From Candidatus Jettenia caeni (GTDB taxonomy: Bacteria; Planctomycetota; Brocadiia; Brocadiales; Brocadiaceae), in NCBI GenBank assembly GCA_000296795.1, contig BAFH01000004.1:186001-250000 (forward strand): a stretch of 64,000 nucleotides of DNA, in the 5' to 3' direction. Below the pieces are notes generated by a model that ran no database searches, had not been told where the DNA came from, and saw only the letters and a list, made by a program, of their open reading frames with translations. Position numbers and translations under genes: made by a program. Below are positions 43,520 to 53,038 of the stretch, piece after piece. Every line of letters begins with the position of its first letter. The stretch's first letter is position 1.

Positions 43520-44287
43520 ATGAATGATATGAAAGCGTTTAATATAAAGGAATCTTTAAATAAGTTAGGAATCATATTAGATGATATCCAGATCGTATCA
43601 GATGGGATACAAGGATATATTGTGATATTGACATCTAATTTGGTAGATGATGATAAGCATAAAATAGTAGATTTGGGTTTCAAACAAATTAATGAAGAGT
43701 TATGGTATAAACCAGGCGATGTTTCTGATGAAATTACACGGGATCAACTCTTTTCAATACTTGAGCGAAAAAAGGATCAAGATTTTTATAAAAATAAAGC
43801 AGAGTTTGTTAAGGTTGTATCGGTTATATGGGAGAGAATTGTTAATAATTTTAAGTGTGCATGTGAATCATTTAGGGAAAAACTTCAACCAACATATAGA
43901 CAGGTAGCCATAGCATGTAAATTTAAGGATTTTGTATGTACAAACGAAGATGAGTTTAAGATATTTATAAGCTATCTAAAGCAGTTCAGCTCTGAAAGTT
44001 TTAAAGACCTTAAAGAAGAAGAATTTGGGAAGAAACTCAAGAAAAATTTTTCAAGTCATGAATTTTATAAAAAATTAGACTTGCGAAACTACTTTGACCA
44101 CGATCCAGGTAAAGACCAAAATCCAGAGATCAAACAGGAAGAAATAAGAAATTTGTACATTGATTTGCTAGGTAAGCCAATAGCACGTAAACCTGTGGAT
44201 TTTTATAATATGCAGAAAAGATTACTTGAATTATGTGATGAATGGTTTGAAGAAATTATTAAGTACTGTGAGGGCAATTATAGATAA
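43520..44287 (+). CDS. Unknown protein, first gene of the cas8-cas7-cas5-cas3 operon
   Basis: 255 residues from ATG 43520. It is AT-rich like the cas genes after it and ends 11 bases before cas8. The sequence is Lys/Glu/Phe-rich and mostly helical (FYKNKAEFVKVVSVIWERIV, ...FKCACESFREKLQ). The C-terminal part, ending RLLELCDEWFEEIIKYCEGN, has no visible catalytic motif. I do not recognise it as a core Cas protein. Its place suggests an accessory CRISPR gene, or half of a split large subunit. Confidence 0.6.
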   Translation: MNDMKAFNIKESLNKLGIILDDIQIVSDGIQGYIVILTSNLVDDDKHKIVDLGFKQINEELWYKPGDVSDEITRDQLFSILERKKDQDFYKNKAEFVKVVSVIWERIVNNFKCACESFREKLQPTYRQVAIACKFKDFVCTNEDEFKIFISYLKQFSSESFKDLKEEEFGKKLKKNFSSHEFYKKLDLRNYFDHDPGKDQNPEIKQEEIRNLYIDLLGKPIARKPVDFYNMQKRLLELCDEWFEEIIKYCEGNYR

Positions 44288-44298
44288 AGGAGTACTTC

Positions 44299-45921
44299 AT
44301 GATTAAATTTGTTATATCAACCTTCAACGATTTCTGGATGGACAATGCTGCTGAAAATTTTTATCGAATTGTTAAAGAGATTGCAGAGGTAGAACCAGAA
44401 GTTGTTGAATCTGACTTATCTGAAAATAATATCGAAATTAGAATTACCAATAAAGAAAAATTTGCTTCCTTTCTTAAAGATAAAATTATAAGCCGAAGAG
44501 ATAAATATATTTTTTTTGAGAAGGAAGACACTAAAACTAAACTGATAAATAATGTAAAAAAAGACTTCGTGATTATGCAATATGGCACAAAAATAAAAGG
44601 TAAAAATGTGTTAAAGGAGCAGGTTTATTCCGATGGTGATCTAGCTTCTTTATTAGAAGAACTTATAAAGGATTTAGAATCAGAAAAGAAGAAGAAAACC
44701 TGTGTCCTCTGTAATCGTAGCTTTGCAAAATCAATTGGAAATTTAAAGCAATCGATTTATCCATTTTCCACAAAAATAAAAAGCCTATCAGGGATTAGAA
44801 CAGAGTTAGATTCCGACCATAATATCCAACAAATGAAAGACTACTTTGATAATGTTTGTCCTGTTTGTTATGTGGTGGGTGCTTTAGAATGGTCAGATGG
44901 TGGTATTATTTATAGATGTTATCTGAATAGCGGAAAATCTATATTTTTACTTCCTTCTTATGGAGATTTAAAAAAACTCCATCAATTAAAATCAAAATAT
45001 ATAAGTAGACTACCCATTGGAGAATCAAGGTCAAATGTAATTTTTAAGTTTAAGAAGGCTACCGGTGAAGAAGGTTCTACTGTTCCTGTTGGAAACAATA
45101 CCTTAATGCTCGGCTTTTTAGAGAAAGCAATTGATGAGTGTTTGGTAGAAAATGAAAATAGAATTAGTTTTTGGGAGGTGAGGAAAAAATATGGACTGGA
45201 TAGCTGGGTTCTGGTTGAAGTACCTTCCGGGACAGTAAAAAACATTAGACAACACCACTTAAAAATTAAGGATAATGCATTAAATTTAATTGGATTGATG
45301 TTGGAAAACAAATTCAAGACATATGAGCAAATTATATACAAATGTAATATGAGATACATGGAAGACAACTCTATCTTCTGGGAAGAAACAGAAGTTTTAA
45401 AGGAAGATATGGCAAGATGTATTATAAATGATGCCTATGATGGATTTGCATCTGCAATGCTTCCAAGAAAAAAGGCTTATTTTGACATCTTTCTTGATAA
45501 AGAAGAAAGAGAGAATTTTCCCAATAAATTTATCTATGAATGGAGGTGGAAAAAGATGGGATTAACAAAAGAAGAACTTGAGAGGCTAAGCAAAGCAGCC
45601 GAGGTTGTTGCTAAGGTTGCTAATGAACACATTGGAGATTTGTATAAGTTAGATAAGGCAAGAAATTTGACAGAATTACTTGAAGGTTTGCAACAGATTA
45701 GTAAAAGAACAATTGGAGTTACAGAAAGAAAAGAGATGGAAAAGGATCAAAACATACAATACCTATCTTTTAAGTCATTGGAAGACTTCAGCGAGCTTTT
45801 ACATCTGAAAGGTTCAATGGGTGGTAATGATTTTAAAAATCTTAAAAGTACATTGATGATTTTTGCTTGTATGAAACTGGCAAATGAGAAAAGAAATCGA
45901 AATAAAAAGGAGGAAAAATAA
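44299..45921 (+). CDS. cas8: Cas8 large subunit, CXXC-CXXC (Cst1-like) type
   Basis: 540 residues, AAAGGAG before the ATG. A zinc-finger-like pair KTCVLCNRSF and VCPVCYVVGALEW (about residues 133-195) fits the Cst1 'CXXC-CXXC' Cas8 group of type I-B. The N terminus STFNDFWMDNAAENFYRIVK is typical in style of that group. The large subunit recognises the PAM and holds the 5' handle. The C-terminal 121 residues can also be made separately (see 45556). It is followed without a gap by cas7. Confidence 0.8.
   Translation: MIKFVISTFNDFWMDNAAENFYRIVKEIAEVEPEVVESDLSENNIEIRITNKEKFASFLKDKIISRRDKYIFFEKEDTKTKLINNVKKDFVIMQYGTKIKGKNVLKEQVYSDGDLASLLEELIKDLESEKKKKTCVLCNRSFAKSIGNLKQSIYPFSTKIKSLSGIRTELDSDHNIQQMKDYFDNVCPVCYVVGALEWSDGGIIYRCYLNSGKSIFLLPSYGDLKKLHQLKSKYISRLPIGESRSNVIFKFKKATGEEGSTVPVGNNTLMLGFLEKAIDECLVENENRISFWEVRKKYGLDSWVLVEVPSGTVKNIRQHHLKIKDNALNLIGLMLENKFKTYEQIIYKCNMRYMEDNSIFWEETEVLKEDMARCIINDAYDGFASAMLPRKKAYFDIFLDKEERENFPNKFIYEWRWKKMGLTKEELERLSKAAEVVAKVANEHIGDLYKLDKARNLTELLEGLQQISKRTIGVTERKEMEKDQNIQYLSFKSLEDFSELLHLKGSMGGNDFKNLKSTLMIFACMKLANEKRNRNKKEEK
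45556..45921 (+). CDS. Cas11-like small subunit from internal start in cas8
   Basis: Within cas8, GGAGGTGG (45542-45549) lies nine bases (from GGAGG) upstream of an in-frame ATG at 45556. The product is 121 residues (MGLTKEELERLSKAAEVVAK ... KRNRNKKEEK), basic and all-helical. In several type I-B, I-C and I-D systems Cas11 is translated from such an internal site. The length and position here match. This is inference from the sequence; it needs proteomic or mutational proof. Confidence 0.65.
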   Translation: MGLTKEELERLSKAAEVVAKVANEHIGDLYKLDKARNLTELLEGLQQISKRTIGVTERKEMEKDQNIQYLSFKSLEDFSELLHLKGSMGGNDFKNLKSTLMIFACMKLANEKRNRNKKEEK

Positions 45922-46875
45922 ATGGCAAATTTACAAAATATTAAAGGAATCAATATTACATGGTTAGCCACAACTGACCTTACCAACTTAAATTCTGGTG
46001 AGGGAGGTAGTAATTATGTTGATGTTAAGAAATATAAATTTCAGGACAAGGAATATCCATATGTCAGCGGCCAGGCAATGAGGTATTACCTGAAAGAGGG
46101 AATCAGGAGACTAAGAACAACAAATGATTGTTGTGTGCCTGATGATAAGGGAGAAGCTTGTGGAAATGTAACTACTTGTCCACTTTGCGACCTATTTGGT
46201 TTTATGGCAACGATAAAAGGAGAAGGAGCAAAGGTTAGGGTATCTCCTGTCAAGGTTTCTCCAGCAATAGGACTTTTACCATTCGATGCCAATTCGACAA
46301 TTGATTTTTTGACAAGAAAAAAACATAAACCTGAAGGTGAAAAGGCAAGTGGTGATATTGTTAATGTTGAACTGGGTATGAATTTGTATAAAGGTGGTAT
46401 ATCAATTGATGTTGCAAAGGTTGGTTTTGAAGAGGAGTATGATGAGACTAACAAGAAGATGAAGTTTAAAGATATGAGAGGCGGAGACGATAACGAGAAA
46501 GGAAACGAGACAAGGAATAGGATTGCACAGGTATTAGAATCCCTTTCTTTTCTTTCTGATTATTCTAAACAGGCAAGACTCTTGACCGATTTCACCCCTG
46601 ATTTTATCATTATCTCCTTTCAAAACAATTACTCTCACCGATTGCAAAAGGCATTGGAATTGAAATCAGATGAAGAGATAAATCTGAATACAGATAGGTT
46701 AAAGGAAATACTTGCCGACATTAGTGAGTATTCAAATTCAATTTATGTTGGGATGATTACAGGGATATTGGATAATGAGGCTGATGTAAAAAAGATTTTG
46801 AGTGAAAAAAGTATCGCAATCAAGACTCCAAATGAGGCTGTTAAAGAAGCGATAAAGTCTATACGAGGTAACTGA
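45922..46875 (+). CDS. cas7: Cas7 (DevR/Cst2-type) backbone protein
   Basis: 317 residues with AAAGGAGG before the ATG. The DevR/Csa2 pattern is seen: [39 protein letters not shown], and the Cys motif [33 protein letters not shown] follows. Cas7 subunits form the crRNA-binding backbone of the Cascade complex. It is directly coupled to cas8 and followed two bases later by cas5. Confidence 0.9.
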   Translation: MANLQNIKGINITWLATTDLTNLNSGEGGSNYVDVKKYKFQDKEYPYVSGQAMRYYLKEGIRRLRTTNDCCVPDDKGEACGNVTTCPLCDLFGFMATIKGEGAKVRVSPVKVSPAIGLLPFDANSTIDFLTRKKHKPEGEKASGDIVNVELGMNLYKGGISIDVAKVGFEEEYDETNKKMKFKDMRGGDDNEKGNETRNRIAQVLESLSFLSDYSKQARLLTDFTPDFIIISFQNNYSHRLQKALELKSDEEINLNTDRLKEILADISEYSNSIYVGMITGILDNEADVKKILSEKSIAIKTPNEAVKEAIKSIRGN

Positions 46876-46876
46876 T

Positions 46877-47539
46877 ATGAAAGGGATAACCTTTATACTT
46901 GAATGTCCATATTTTTGTTGTTTCAGAAGACCCACTTCAACAAGTACTATGATAACATATCCAGTTATCCCCTTAACGACATTACGAGGATTTGTTGCCA
47001 ATGCTATGGGATTACAAAGAAACGATTTTGTCTTGCAGGATAAGATGCGTATTGGAATAGCCCCGCTCTCTTCTCCTTTTGTCTTTACAGAACTTGCGAA
47101 GATATTAAAATTAAAAGAAGGGGAGAAGCGGGATAGACCTCAAATCTATCCGTCCTCCCCAATGTATAAGGAATTGTTAATCAATGTTAGTATGAAGATA
47201 TATCTTGGCATAGAAGACGGTAATTATTTTGATTTTATTATTAATGCGTTAAATAATCCTGCAAGACCTCTTTACATAGGACAATCTGATGATATGGTGG
47301 TAATTTCGGATATTAAAGGCTTTGATATGGTTAAAAAAGATACCGCTTTATCTTTAATGGGTATTGCATTAGGTATTCACAATGATTGTGAACTCGTAAA
47401 ACTTCCGTACAGATTTAAAGACCTTTCAACATTAGAATATACATCGGTTTTATCTATTCCCAAACCAAATAACCCGATAACCTTAAAAAACCCAGCCGAG
47501 TGTTATTATTTTGGAGATGAAGGAGTTCAACTTTTGTGA
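46877..47539 (+). CDS. cas5: Cas5 Cascade subunit
   Basis: 220 residues. The N-terminal RAMP strand (GITFILECPYFCCFRRPTST) and TYPVIPLTTLRGFVANAMGL are typical of Cas5. LSIPKPNNPITLKNPAECYY closes the fold. It binds the 5' handle of crRNA with Cas7. The stop overlaps the cas3 GTG by four bases. Confidence 0.88.
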   Translation: MKGITFILECPYFCCFRRPTSTSTMITYPVIPLTTLRGFVANAMGLQRNDFVLQDKMRIGIAPLSSPFVFTELAKILKLKEGEKRDRPQIYPSSPMYKELLINVSMKIYLGIEDGNYFDFIINALNNPARPLYIGQSDDMVVISDIKGFDMVKKDTALSLMGIALGIHNDCELVKLPYRFKDLSTLEYTSVLSIPKPNNPITLKNPAECYYFGDEGVQLL

Positions 47540-49929
47540 AGCTTATTGGAAAATATTACAAAGAGAAAAAACTATATCAATCCTTATATGGTCATGCATA
47601 TGATTCCCTTGCCTTTTTAAAAGATTATCTCCACAAAGAGTTCTGTGTTATTAAAACATTTTGCAAGAGGTGGCAGATAAAAGAGGATGATTTGATTAAA
47701 TCTCTATTTTTGACAATCCTTCTGCATGATATGGGTAAACTAACCAAAACATTTCAAAAAAATATTTTAGCAGGTAAACATACGTTCTATATGCCCCATC
47801 CTTTGGCTAGTTTGCCGATTTTAATTGCATTTCAAAACCACTTTCCTAAACTCCTTGAAGATGTTGACCCTTCATATTTAGAAATTACTGCTATTTTAAG
47901 TCATCACACACAGGCATATTCTGGACTTTATTCAACAACTGATTGTAAACCGGATTTCGAGACAGAATCTGTCAATAATTTTATAAAAGCGGCTATTTGT
48001 ATTTATGATAAGTTAGAGTTTGGAAATTACTTTAAAAGAGAATTTACTGAAATAAAAATAAATTGTCTAAACAGAAAATCGGATGAATTGAAGAATGGCG
48101 TTGATTGCCTAAAAGAAATAAATGGTAACAAAACTGCCATTAAAGCCATTTTTTCTTTTATCTTCAGCCTTCTTAAAATGTCTGACATCCTTGCAAGTAT
48201 TAATTTTGTTGAAAAAGTAAAAAATGAAAATGTTAAGGAAGGCTTTATTTTTGATGAGTTATATGATCCAAATAATCAAATTGTATTTTCGGGAATCACA
48301 AATAAGATGGGGACATGGCATCGAAAATCAAAGAGATCATTTCAAGAAAACATATATAATAATCCGAAACCATTTACAATGCTCTTTGCCCCTTGTGGAC
48401 GAGGAAAAACAGACGCCGCTCTATATTGGGCAACTGAATTAATAGAGAAAAGTGAGGCAAATCGTATCATCTTTGCCTTGCCAACTCAGGTTACATGTAA
48501 TGCAATGTTTAATACGCTTTCCAATAATGATTATTTTGGTGAAAAGAAGGTTGGTCTCTATCATAGCAGGAGTGCATTAGAGCTTTCTGAAAGGAAAAAA
48601 GAAGAACACGAAGAAGTAGAAGACCATCTATCTTTTGTAAAAGATGAAACTTTTAAAGGTGAGGTATTTTTTTATCCTGTAACTGTAACAACTGTTGACC
48701 ATCTCCTTTATGCCTTTATACATGGCTATTCAAAGGCTGATTTTTCCCTTGGCAATATTCAAACTTCTGTCATTATCTTTGATGAGATTCATTATTATGA
48801 TGATATGATGTTAAGTAATTTGAAGCAATTATTCGGAATTCTTAGGGAGATGAGAATTCCTCATTTTTTAATGAGTGGAACATTTCCTGAGTTTTTGCAA
48901 TCAGAAATTAATAAGGCAAAAGAATATCATTTGGAAGAAGATAACGAAGGGCTTGGCTTCAAGCCGTTTGAAATTATTAAAAAAGAAGAAAAATCAATAA
49001 TCACTAATGATGTATTAGATAAAGAGGTAGGGGATAAATTAATTGCCGGTTATAAAAAGGGACTAAAACAATTTATCATTTTAAATACAATTCAATCGGC
49101 ACAATTGACCTATATACAACTAAAGGAGCATTTCAAAGAGGTCGGTATTAATAAGCCAAATATGATACTGCTACACTCACGTTTTATTTATAGCGATAGA
49201 AGAGATATTGAGAAAAAAATTTTAAGACAGGCAAAGGCCGAAAAAGAAATACAGGAAAATAATATTCCCTTTATCCTTGTAGCTACACAGGTCATTGAAG
49301 TAAGCTTAGACATTAGTTCCCACCGCCTTTTTACAGAATGTGCACCAGTTGATGCTGTTGGTCAAAGAGGTGGTAGACTCAATAGGGGTGGTCAAAATGC
49401 AGGAGAAAACAGGATGATACTTTTTAAAACATCTAATGCAAAACCCTATGATGAGAGACTTTTGGAAAACAGTTGGACAGCAATCCCAAAAGGTATTGTA
49501 AGTTATTTAGATTTCAAAAAGGCGTGCGATGATGTCTACAATGGTAGATGTATTAGTCTGTCTGATTTTGATGTGTTTTTCAAAGAGTGTACTTTATTTG
49601 GCAGAAGCCCTAAAGAAATTCGTTGGAATGAGGATGAAGGCAAAGGCTTTAAGACACGGAAAAAAGATTATCAAACAATTGATGTATATCCTATCCATTT
49701 TTTTTATTCTTATGGAGATGAGCTATTTAAAATGAATAATGAAGTAATTAAGGTACCAGCATGGTGGTATTGGTATGACAAGAAGGAAAAAAAAGATTTA
49801 TTTTGCGAGCATGTCTTTGATGACAAAACATATTTATTATGTAAATTGCCATATAACAATGAAGTGGGATTATCAACTTTAAATACTGCATATGTAAATA
49901 TTGAACAAAACTATCCACAAATTTTGTAA
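47536..49929 (+). CDS. cas3: Cas3 HD nuclease-helicase
   Basis: 797 residues, GTG start inside the end of cas5. HD domain: ILLHDMGKLTKTFQ (H64, D65) and LSHHTQAYSGLY. Helicase: Walker A FAPCGRGKTDAALYWA near residue 283, Walker B IIFDEIHYYDD near 415, SGTFPEF, LLHSRFIYSDRRD, VATQVIEVSLDI and VGQRGGRLNRGG. All motifs needed for target unwinding and degradation are present. An IS5-type element begins 8 bases after the stop. Confidence 0.93.
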   Translation: MKLIGKYYKEKKLYQSLYGHAYDSLAFLKDYLHKEFCVIKTFCKRWQIKEDDLIKSLFLTILLHDMGKLTKTFQKNILAGKHTFYMPHPLASLPILIAFQNHFPKLLEDVDPSYLEITAILSHHTQAYSGLYSTTDCKPDFETESVNNFIKAAICIYDKLEFGNYFKREFTEIKINCLNRKSDELKNGVDCLKEINGNKTAIKAIFSFIFSLLKMSDILASINFVEKVKNENVKEGFIFDELYDPNNQIVFSGITNKMGTWHRKSKRSFQENIYNNPKPFTMLFAPCGRGKTDAALYWATELIEKSEANRIIFALPTQVTCNAMFNTLSNNDYFGEKKVGLYHSRSALELSERKKEEHEEVEDHLSFVKDETFKGEVFFYPVTVTTVDHLLYAFIHGYSKADFSLGNIQTSVIIFDEIHYYDDMMLSNLKQLFGILREMRIPHFLMSGTFPEFLQSEINKAKEYHLEEDNEGLGFKPFEIIKKEEKSIITNDVLDKEVGDKLIAGYKKGLKQFIILNTIQSAQLTYIQLKEHFKEVGINKPNMILLHSRFIYSDRRDIEKKILRQAKAEKEIQENNIPFILVATQVIEVSLDISSHRLFTECAPVDAVGQRGGRLNRGGQNAGENRMILFKTSNAKPYDERLLENSWTAIPKGIVSYLDFKKACDDVYNGRCISLSDFDVFFKECTLFGRSPKEIRWNEDEGKGFKTRKKDYQTIDVYPIHFFYSYGDELFKMNNEVIKVPAWWYWYDKKEKKDLFCEHVFDDKTYLLCKLPYNNEVGLSTLNTAYVNIEQNYPQIL

Positions 49930-49937
49930 TTGATACT

Positions 49938-51088
49938 GGCTTTGTTGCACAAAGCCGGATAAATATCTGATATACTAAGAGAATAAGGGAAAGAGTACCA
50001 TAAATTATTTTGTAGGATAAGTATATCAGTATGAAGCAACAGAAACGGGACGTAAAGAAACTAGCAGGAACAGATAAAAGGCCGCTCCAAGAACAGAAAA
50101 AGAAGAAATCAAAGAAGGACTACCGGGTAAGAAACTGGTCAGAGTATACAGAGGCATTAAGACAAAGAGGGTCTCTTGATGTATGGATAGATGAGGGGGT
50201 ACAAGAGAAATGGAATGCAGAGCCAACGGGCCAAAGAGGGTCTCCCCCTACGTATAGTGATCTGGCCATAACATCAACGCTTCAGTTGGGTATCGTATTT
50301 CATCAAAGACTTCGTCAAACAGAAGGATTAGTCAAATCACTGTTTCGGCTCATGAATATCCCTCTGAAGGTTCCTGATTATTCAACCCTGTCTCGAAGAG
50401 GTGAAACAGTGGGAATTTCTTTAGCGAAAGAGAAGAAAGAGAATCTGGTATTAGTCCTTGATAGCAGTGGGTTAAAGGTCTATGGGGAAGGGGAATGGAA
50501 GGTAAGACAGCATGGATATACCAAGAGAAGAACATGGAGAAAGATTCATTTGTCCATTACTCCTGATGGAGAGATAAGAGCACAAGAGCTTACCGAGAAT
50601 AGTACTGGTGATTCAGAGGTAGTAGATAAGCTTCTAAGCCAGGAAGAGTCAAGGATTGATACCTTTGCCGGTGATGGCTCCTATGATAAGAGGAAGGTCT
50701 ATGAGAGTTGTAAGAGAAGAGGGATTCTCAGAATACTTATTCCTCCGAGGAAGGATGCAAAGATATGGCAGCATGGCAACTGCAGTACAGAGCCACATGT
50801 CCGAGATGAGACGATAAGGCATATCAGAAGAACTTCCCTAAGACAGTGGAAAGAGCGTGTTGGTTACCACGTCCGCTCTCTGGTTGAGAATGCGATATTT
50901 CGATTCAAAACCATCTTTGGCGATAGGCTTTATGCCAGAAATCTTGCTCAACAAAGAACAGAAGTAGGTATCAAGGCATCTTTTTTAAACCGTATGATGA
51001 AATTAGGAATGCCGGAAAGTTATGCGATCTCATAAATTGCATACTACAGGGAAAAACTGCTTTTTTATCGGATTTGTGCAACAAAGCC
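49938..51088 (+). mobile_element. IS5-family (IS903-like) insertion sequence, copy 2
   Basis: 1151 bp with the same ends as copy 1. A 9-bp target duplication ATTGATACT is exact (49929-49937 and 51089-51097), its first base being the last base of the cas3 stop. This is a recent, simple insertion that separates cas3 from the adaptation genes. Confidence 0.95.
50031..51035 (+). CDS. IS5-family DDE transposase (IS903 group), copy 2
   Basis: 334 residues, differing from the product of 811-1815 by Thr for Ile (RFKTIFGD) and Phe for Val (KASFLNR). All catalytic motifs are present (LDSSGLKVYGEGEW, FAGDGSYDKRK, RSLVENAIFRF). Confidence 0.93.
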   Translation: MKQQKRDVKKLAGTDKRPLQEQKKKKSKKDYRVRNWSEYTEALRQRGSLDVWIDEGVQEKWNAEPTGQRGSPPTYSDLAITSTLQLGIVFHQRLRQTEGLVKSLFRLMNIPLKVPDYSTLSRRGETVGISLAKEKKENLVLVLDSSGLKVYGEGEWKVRQHGYTKRRTWRKIHLSITPDGEIRAQELTENSTGDSEVVDKLLSQEESRIDTFAGDGSYDKRKVYESCKRRGILRILIPPRKDAKIWQHGNCSTEPHVRDETIRHIRRTSLRQWKERVGYHVRSLVENAIFRFKTIFGDRLYARNLAQQRTEVGIKASFLNRMMKLGMPESYAIS

Positions 51089-51279
51089 ATTGATACTTGA
51101 AGATTTGATACAGGGATTTCGGATTTTCGATTCCTTAAGAATTTCAAGGATGAAGAATTTTCTCAAAAAATAAAAGGTAACAATTTGGCTTTTTAAAAGA
51201 TATCTTTAAACTGCTTGCTTACAAATAACAAATCGTGCCTGAACAGGCTTTTTGGCTATGATTACTGGAATTTTAGAAC

Positions 51280-51540
51280 TCATGGAGATAATCCAATGGA
51301 GATTTCTTTCACATGCATTAACCTTTCTGCCTGCGGGATCTCTTTGGACTGTTTCAAGAGGGATTCTAAATGAAGTTCGATTGCCTCCCGAATATTTTTA
51401 CGCGTGGTTTCGATTGTCGGCCCGTTGGAATAACATCAGGAAGGGTGGGAGAATATGCATAGTAGTCTAGTCTTCGCCATCATCCTCCTTTTCGATTATA
51501 GTTTCACTGGAGATTTTTAGTTCTTCATGTACTTCGGGCT
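51280..51540 (-). pseudogene. HicB-like antitoxin relic
   Basis: Three frames must be joined to read a HicB-type protein: KISSETIIEKEDDGED, then LDYYAYSPTLPDVIPTG, then GPTIETTRKNIREAIELHLE and SLLKQSKEIPQAERL. The DxxYxAYxPxLPxxxxxG and NIREAIELHLE patterns are characteristic. There are two frameshifts (near 51468 and 51425) and no clear start codon. No HicA toxin is visible nearby. Confidence 0.65.
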
Positions 51541-51706
51541 TTTTGTGGTAAAATATGGAGAATCTAAATGAACAGGGATAGGACGAACGGGATAAGAATG
51601 ATGTACTCAAAATTATAGCATCCAAGAGATGAAATCGAACAGAATAGGGAAAAAGTTGAGTCTTTGGCTGTATGAGAGTGTATGAAATGTATGGGATTCT
51701 TAACAT

Positions 51707-51842
51707 GTCATTGCGAGGAGTGAAGCGGTTGCGAGGCGAAGCCGAAGCAAACTCGGAGATCCCTTGCTGATACGCTCGGAACAGGCTCCGCAATCTCTGC
51801 CTTTGGGATTGCTTCGGAAAAGACCCTCGCAATGACCGGCAG
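51707..51842. repeat. TCATTGCGAGG inverted repeat
   Basis: TCATTGCGAGGAGTGAAGCG on the left pairs with a CCTCGCAATGACC end on the right, with GGGATTGCTTCGGAAAAGAC in between. A second member lies at 56579-56665. This is a repeat type found in many unrelated bacterial genomes. The remainder of the gap 51098-51987 holds the HicB relic and an ATTCGTG-type tandem repeat at 51915-51955. Confidence 0.75.
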
Positions 51843-51987
51843 GATAGTCTTTCCTCAGTCCAAGATATGTTCGGTTTTCATCCTTTGGCTTACTATAAGT
51901 TGAAAATCATTACGTATATCCATTCGTGCCTATTCGTGTTCATTCGTGGCTAATCTCAAATATTGTATGCATTAAGAAGGGGTTGCT

Positions 51988-52881
51988 ATGGTGGATTACC
52001 AAACATTGGATGACGAGTCGCTCGTAAAACTTCTTTTCACTGAAGCAGATCGGCTGCCACGAGCGGCGGTGGATGAATTTGTTAGACGTGGTGAACGGAT
52101 GATAAAGCCACTCGATGAGATCGTATCAAAAGAGTCCTGCTGGAGAAGCAGCATACCAGAATGGTGGGCCGTGATACATGCCGTATTTATTCTCGGTGCA
52201 ATCGATACAAAGGAGGCTGTTTTACCCCTGATGCGTGCTTTACGATTGGCAGAAACGCATGATGTTGATTGGATTACTACGGTACTCCCATCGATATTTG
52301 GTAAATTAGGAATGCCAGCAATAGATGAACTGAAAAAGATTGTAAAGGATAAGATGAATGATTGGAGGGTTAAGGATTCAGCAGTAATGGGATTGGCAGC
52401 TATTACTATTAACCATCCAGAGATTGAAGATGATATTTTTCCTCTTATCCATTCCGTGTTAACCGATACGGAAGAGGATATCGATGTGAGAGGATGCGCA
52501 GGAAATGTACTCCTCGATTTTGTACGCAGCGAATACAAGGAGTCACTTCTTGCTTTTTGTGAGGAAGAGGAAAAAGCAGAAAAGGATGAATTTGAAATTG
52601 TTGCATTCAGCGTGGAAGATGTCAAAGAAGTTTTTTCCAAAAATGAAAAAAATATCGACTATTACACAAAAGATTGGTTGTCTTTTTATGATGAAGACGA
52701 GATAAAGAAACGGCAAGAACGGTGGAGAAGAGAAGAAGAGGAAGAATTAGAATACCTTGAAGAGGATGAGGAGTTTTTAGAGCCTTTTACCCCTGAAAAG
52801 CGAAAAATCGGTCGTAATGAACCCTGCCCATGCGGCAGCGGAAAGAAATATAAGAAATGTTGTATGAATAAAGAAAAATGA
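51988..52881 (+). CDS. HEAT-like repeat protein with C-terminal SEC-C zinc motif
   Basis: 297 residues, AGAAGGGG before the ATG. The N-terminal ~190 residues are helical repeats of the HEAT type (AVLPLMRALRLAE, VLPSIFGKLGMPAIDELKKI, VKDSAVMGLAAITINHPEIE). A strongly acidic stretch follows (RREEEEELEYLEEDEEFLEP), then the SEC-C zinc knuckle IGRNEPCPCGSGKKYKKCC. SEC-C domains are found on SecA and many adaptor-like proteins. It lies between the cas3-side IS and cas4, but a CRISPR role is only positional. Confidence 0.8.
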   Translation: MVDYQTLDDESLVKLLFTEADRLPRAAVDEFVRRGERMIKPLDEIVSKESCWRSSIPEWWAVIHAVFILGAIDTKEAVLPLMRALRLAETHDVDWITTVLPSIFGKLGMPAIDELKKIVKDKMNDWRVKDSAVMGLAAITINHPEIEDDIFPLIHSVLTDTEEDIDVRGCAGNVLLDFVRSEYKESLLAFCEEEEKAEKDEFEIVAFSVEDVKEVFSKNEKNIDYYTKDWLSFYDEDEIKKRQERWRREEEEELEYLEEDEEFLEPFTPEKRKIGRNEPCPCGSGKKYKKCCMNKEK

Positions 52882-52884
52882 TTG

Positions 52885-53014
52885 AAGGCAGAATATAGAA
52901 GTCAGAATTCAGGAGCCAGAATCCAGAATTCAAAATAAAGACGTTTTTATTTTTTCCATTCTGACTCCTGACTTCTGGCTCCTGAATTCTTACTCCTGAA
53001 TTCTGTATTCAGAA
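52885..53014. repeat. 7-bp-period degenerate repeats upstream of cas4, two arms in opposite orientation
   Basis: Left arm 52885-52938 runs as AGAATAT, AGAAGTC, AGAATTC, AGGAGCC, AGAATCC, AGAATTC. The right arm 52962-53014 runs as TTCTGAC, TCCTGAC, TTCTGGC, TCCTGAA, TTCTTAC, TCCTGAA, TTCTGTA. The arms can pair into one long imperfect hairpin. Confidence 0.82.
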
Positions 53015-53038
53015 AAAAATTGTAACAGGTGCAAAGTT

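Noticed and set aside
51467-51832. Long minus-strand reading frame of about 120 codons
   Set aside because: It mixes the TCATTGCGAGG repeat with part of the HicB relic and has no coding character of its own.
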